Source: an uncultured Alistipes sp.
GTDB taxonomy: Bacteria > Bacteroidota > Bacteroidia > Bacteroidales > Rikenellaceae
Reading direction: 5' to 3'
NCBI GenBank assembly: GCA_947173915.1
Contig: CAMWGZ010000016.1
Span: 1-14,091, forward strand
Length of the DNA: 14,091 bases
Position 1 is the first letter of the stretch; each line of letters starts with the position of its first letter. The notes below the pieces were generated by a model. That model saw only the letters and a list, made by a program, of their open reading frames with translations, was not told the DNA's origin and made no database searches. Below are positions 12,953-14,091 of this stretch, one piece after another. The position numbers were made by a program, and so were the translations under genes.

Positions 12953-14091
12953 ATGAACATGTATCGTTTTTCTCAATACAGACAGCAATACCGGGCCAAC
13001 CTGAAGCTGGCCCTTCCGGTGGTTCTGACCCAGCTGGGGCAGATTCTGGTGCAGATGGCCGACAACATGATGGTGGGCCGCTACGGCGGCGACGATCCTA
13101 CGCCGCTGGCCGCCACCTCGTTCGGCGGCACCGCCTTTTTCCTGCTCTTCATCGCGGCCATCGGCGTGACGATGGGCATCACGCCCCTGGTGGGCGAACT
13201 CTATGCCCGGGGCGACCGGCAGCGGTCGTCGCAGTACCTGCAGAACGGCGTGATGTTCTTCTCGCTGCTGGGCGTGGCCACCTGCGCACTCCAGCTGCTC
13301 GTCATCCCCCTGCTCTACCACATGGGTCAGCCGACGGAGGTGGTCGATATGTCGATCCCCTACTACCGCATGCTCGCCTACAGCATGATTCCCGTGATGA
13401 TCTTCTACTCCTTCAAGCAGTTTCTGGAGGGTGTGGGCAACACGCGGGTCGAGATGGTGATCGTCATCTTCTGCAACCTGCTCAACGTGCTGCTCAACTG
13501 GATCTTTATCTTCGGGCACTTCGGCGTGGAGGCGATGGGAGCGACCGGTGCGGGCCTTGCCACGCTCGTCTCGCGTTGCTGCATGCCGGTGCTGGTGGTC
13601 GGCTACTTCTTCTGGCGGGAGAAGTATCGCGTCTATCTGGACGGCTTCTCGCTGCGCAACTACTCAGGGGCGACGGTCCGCTCGCTGCTGCGGATGGGCA
13701 TCCCGATCTCGTCGCAGATGTTCCTCGAGTCGTCGGCTTTCGTGGGGACGAGCATCATGATGGGATGGCTCGGCAAGACCGCCATCAGCGCCAACCAGAT
13801 CGCCATGACGATGGGCAACTGCGCCTTCATGATCGTCACGTCGATCGGAGCGGCGACCACCATCCGCGTCTCCCACTGCTACGGCGCGCGCAACGTCGGG
13901 GAGCTGACCCTCGCCGCGAAGGCTTCGTATCATCTGGTGGTGCTCTGGAACCTGGCGGCCGCCGCGATCTTCGTGTCGATGAACAAGATCATCCCCGGAT
14001 TCTTCACTTCGAACGGGGAGGGGATCGACCTGGCATCCAAACTGCTGCGGCTCATCGCCGTCTATCAGCTGGCCGACGGGATCCAGAACGT
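12953..14091 (+). CDS. MATE-family efflux transporter, N-terminal part (cut by window edge)
   Basis: About 379 codons of a polytopic membrane protein that runs past the right edge with no stop. It begins MNMYRFSQYRQQYRANLKLALPVVLTQLGQI. That is the usual MATE opening: a short cytoplasmic tail, then helix 1 ending ADNMMVGRYG. Successive hydrophobic helices include FLLFIAAIGVTMGITPLVGE, the PYYRMLAYSMIPVMIFYSFKQFLEG segment with the family's 'F-x-Q-F-L-E-G', and NLLNVLLNWIFIFG. The second half starts at MGIPISSQMFLESSAFVGTS. MATE proteins export drugs or metabolites in exchange for sodium or protons. The substrate here cannot be told. The first ATG at 12953 is used, and one six bases later (12959) is equally possible. 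By analogy roughly 70-80 residues are missing. No frameshift is seen. Confidence 0.94.
   Translation, partial: MNMYRFSQYRQQYRANLKLALPVVLTQLGQILVQMADNMMVGRYGGDDPTPLAATSFGGTAFFLLFIAAIGVTMGITPLVGELYARGDRQRSSQYLQNGVMFFSLLGVATCALQLLVIPLLYHMGQPTEVVDMSIPYYRMLAYSMIPVMIFYSFKQFLEGVGNTRVEMVIVIFCNLLNVLLNWIFIFGHFGVEAMGATGAGLATLVSRCCMPVLVVGYFFWREKYRVYLDGFSLRNYSGATVRSLLRMGIPISSQMFLESSAFVGTSIMMGWLGKTAISANQIAMTMGNCAFMIVTSIGAATTIRVSHCYGARNVGELTLAAKASYHLVVLWNLAAAAIFVSMNKIIPGFFTSNGEGIDLASKLLRLIAVYQLADGIQN

Noticed and set aside
1..14091. tRNA, rRNA, insertion sequence, phage or plasmid genes
   Set aside because: None was recognised on either strand. Gene content is that of ordinary chromosomal DNA, with no transposase or integrase.

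Overview
The window looks like chromosomal DNA of a GC-rich member of the Bacteroidales, most likely Alistipes or a close relative. That placement rests on the product sequences, on the lipoprotein and subtilase types, and on repeated Bacteroidota-type promoters (TTG, 19-20 bases, TAnnTTTG) in front of most transcription units. Classical Shine-Dalgarno sites are mostly absent. The genus is an inference; no 16S or other marker is present.

Layout. 1-1233 (minus): recF followed, with a 4-base ATGA overlap, by the start of a DUF721/DciA-like gene that runs off the left edge. 1257-1563: four tandem copies, increasingly decayed, of a repeat of about 74 bases. The copy nearest recF carries a complete promoter. 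1614-5725 (minus): two tandem paralogous subtilisin-like (S8) lipoproteins, closed by a strong terminator. 5890-6494 (minus): rplS (ribosomal protein L19) with terminator, a leader of about 150 nt that may fold, and its promoter. The plus strand starts with surE (6746-7519) from a divergent promoter. A 382-base spacer (7520-7901) then holds one decayed and one intact copy of the recF-side repeat in the opposite orientation. It leads into a NarL/LuxR-type two-component pair: a histidine kinase with three membrane helices (7902-8867) and its response regulator (8961-9608). Next come a small lipocalin-like lipoprotein with its own promoter and terminator (9803-10309), a GNAT acetyltransferase (10383-10922), rarA (11056-12324), a YfcE/MJ0936-type phosphoesterase (12357-12854) and a MATE-family exporter cut by the right edge.

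How the genes relate. recF and the DciA-like gene belong to replication and gap repair. rarA, also a replication-fork factor, sits about 10 kb away in a separate unit. The two subtilases are probably co-transcribed cell-envelope proteases. The kinase and regulator form one unit whose targets cannot be read from the sequence. Most of the window is ordinary core genome. The most unusual element is the promoter-carrying repeat family: six copies in two loci, with a central inverted repeat kept in most copies although its sequence changes. The unusual protein feature is the pair of subtilases with a shared C-terminal tail and TRS motifs in the pro-region.
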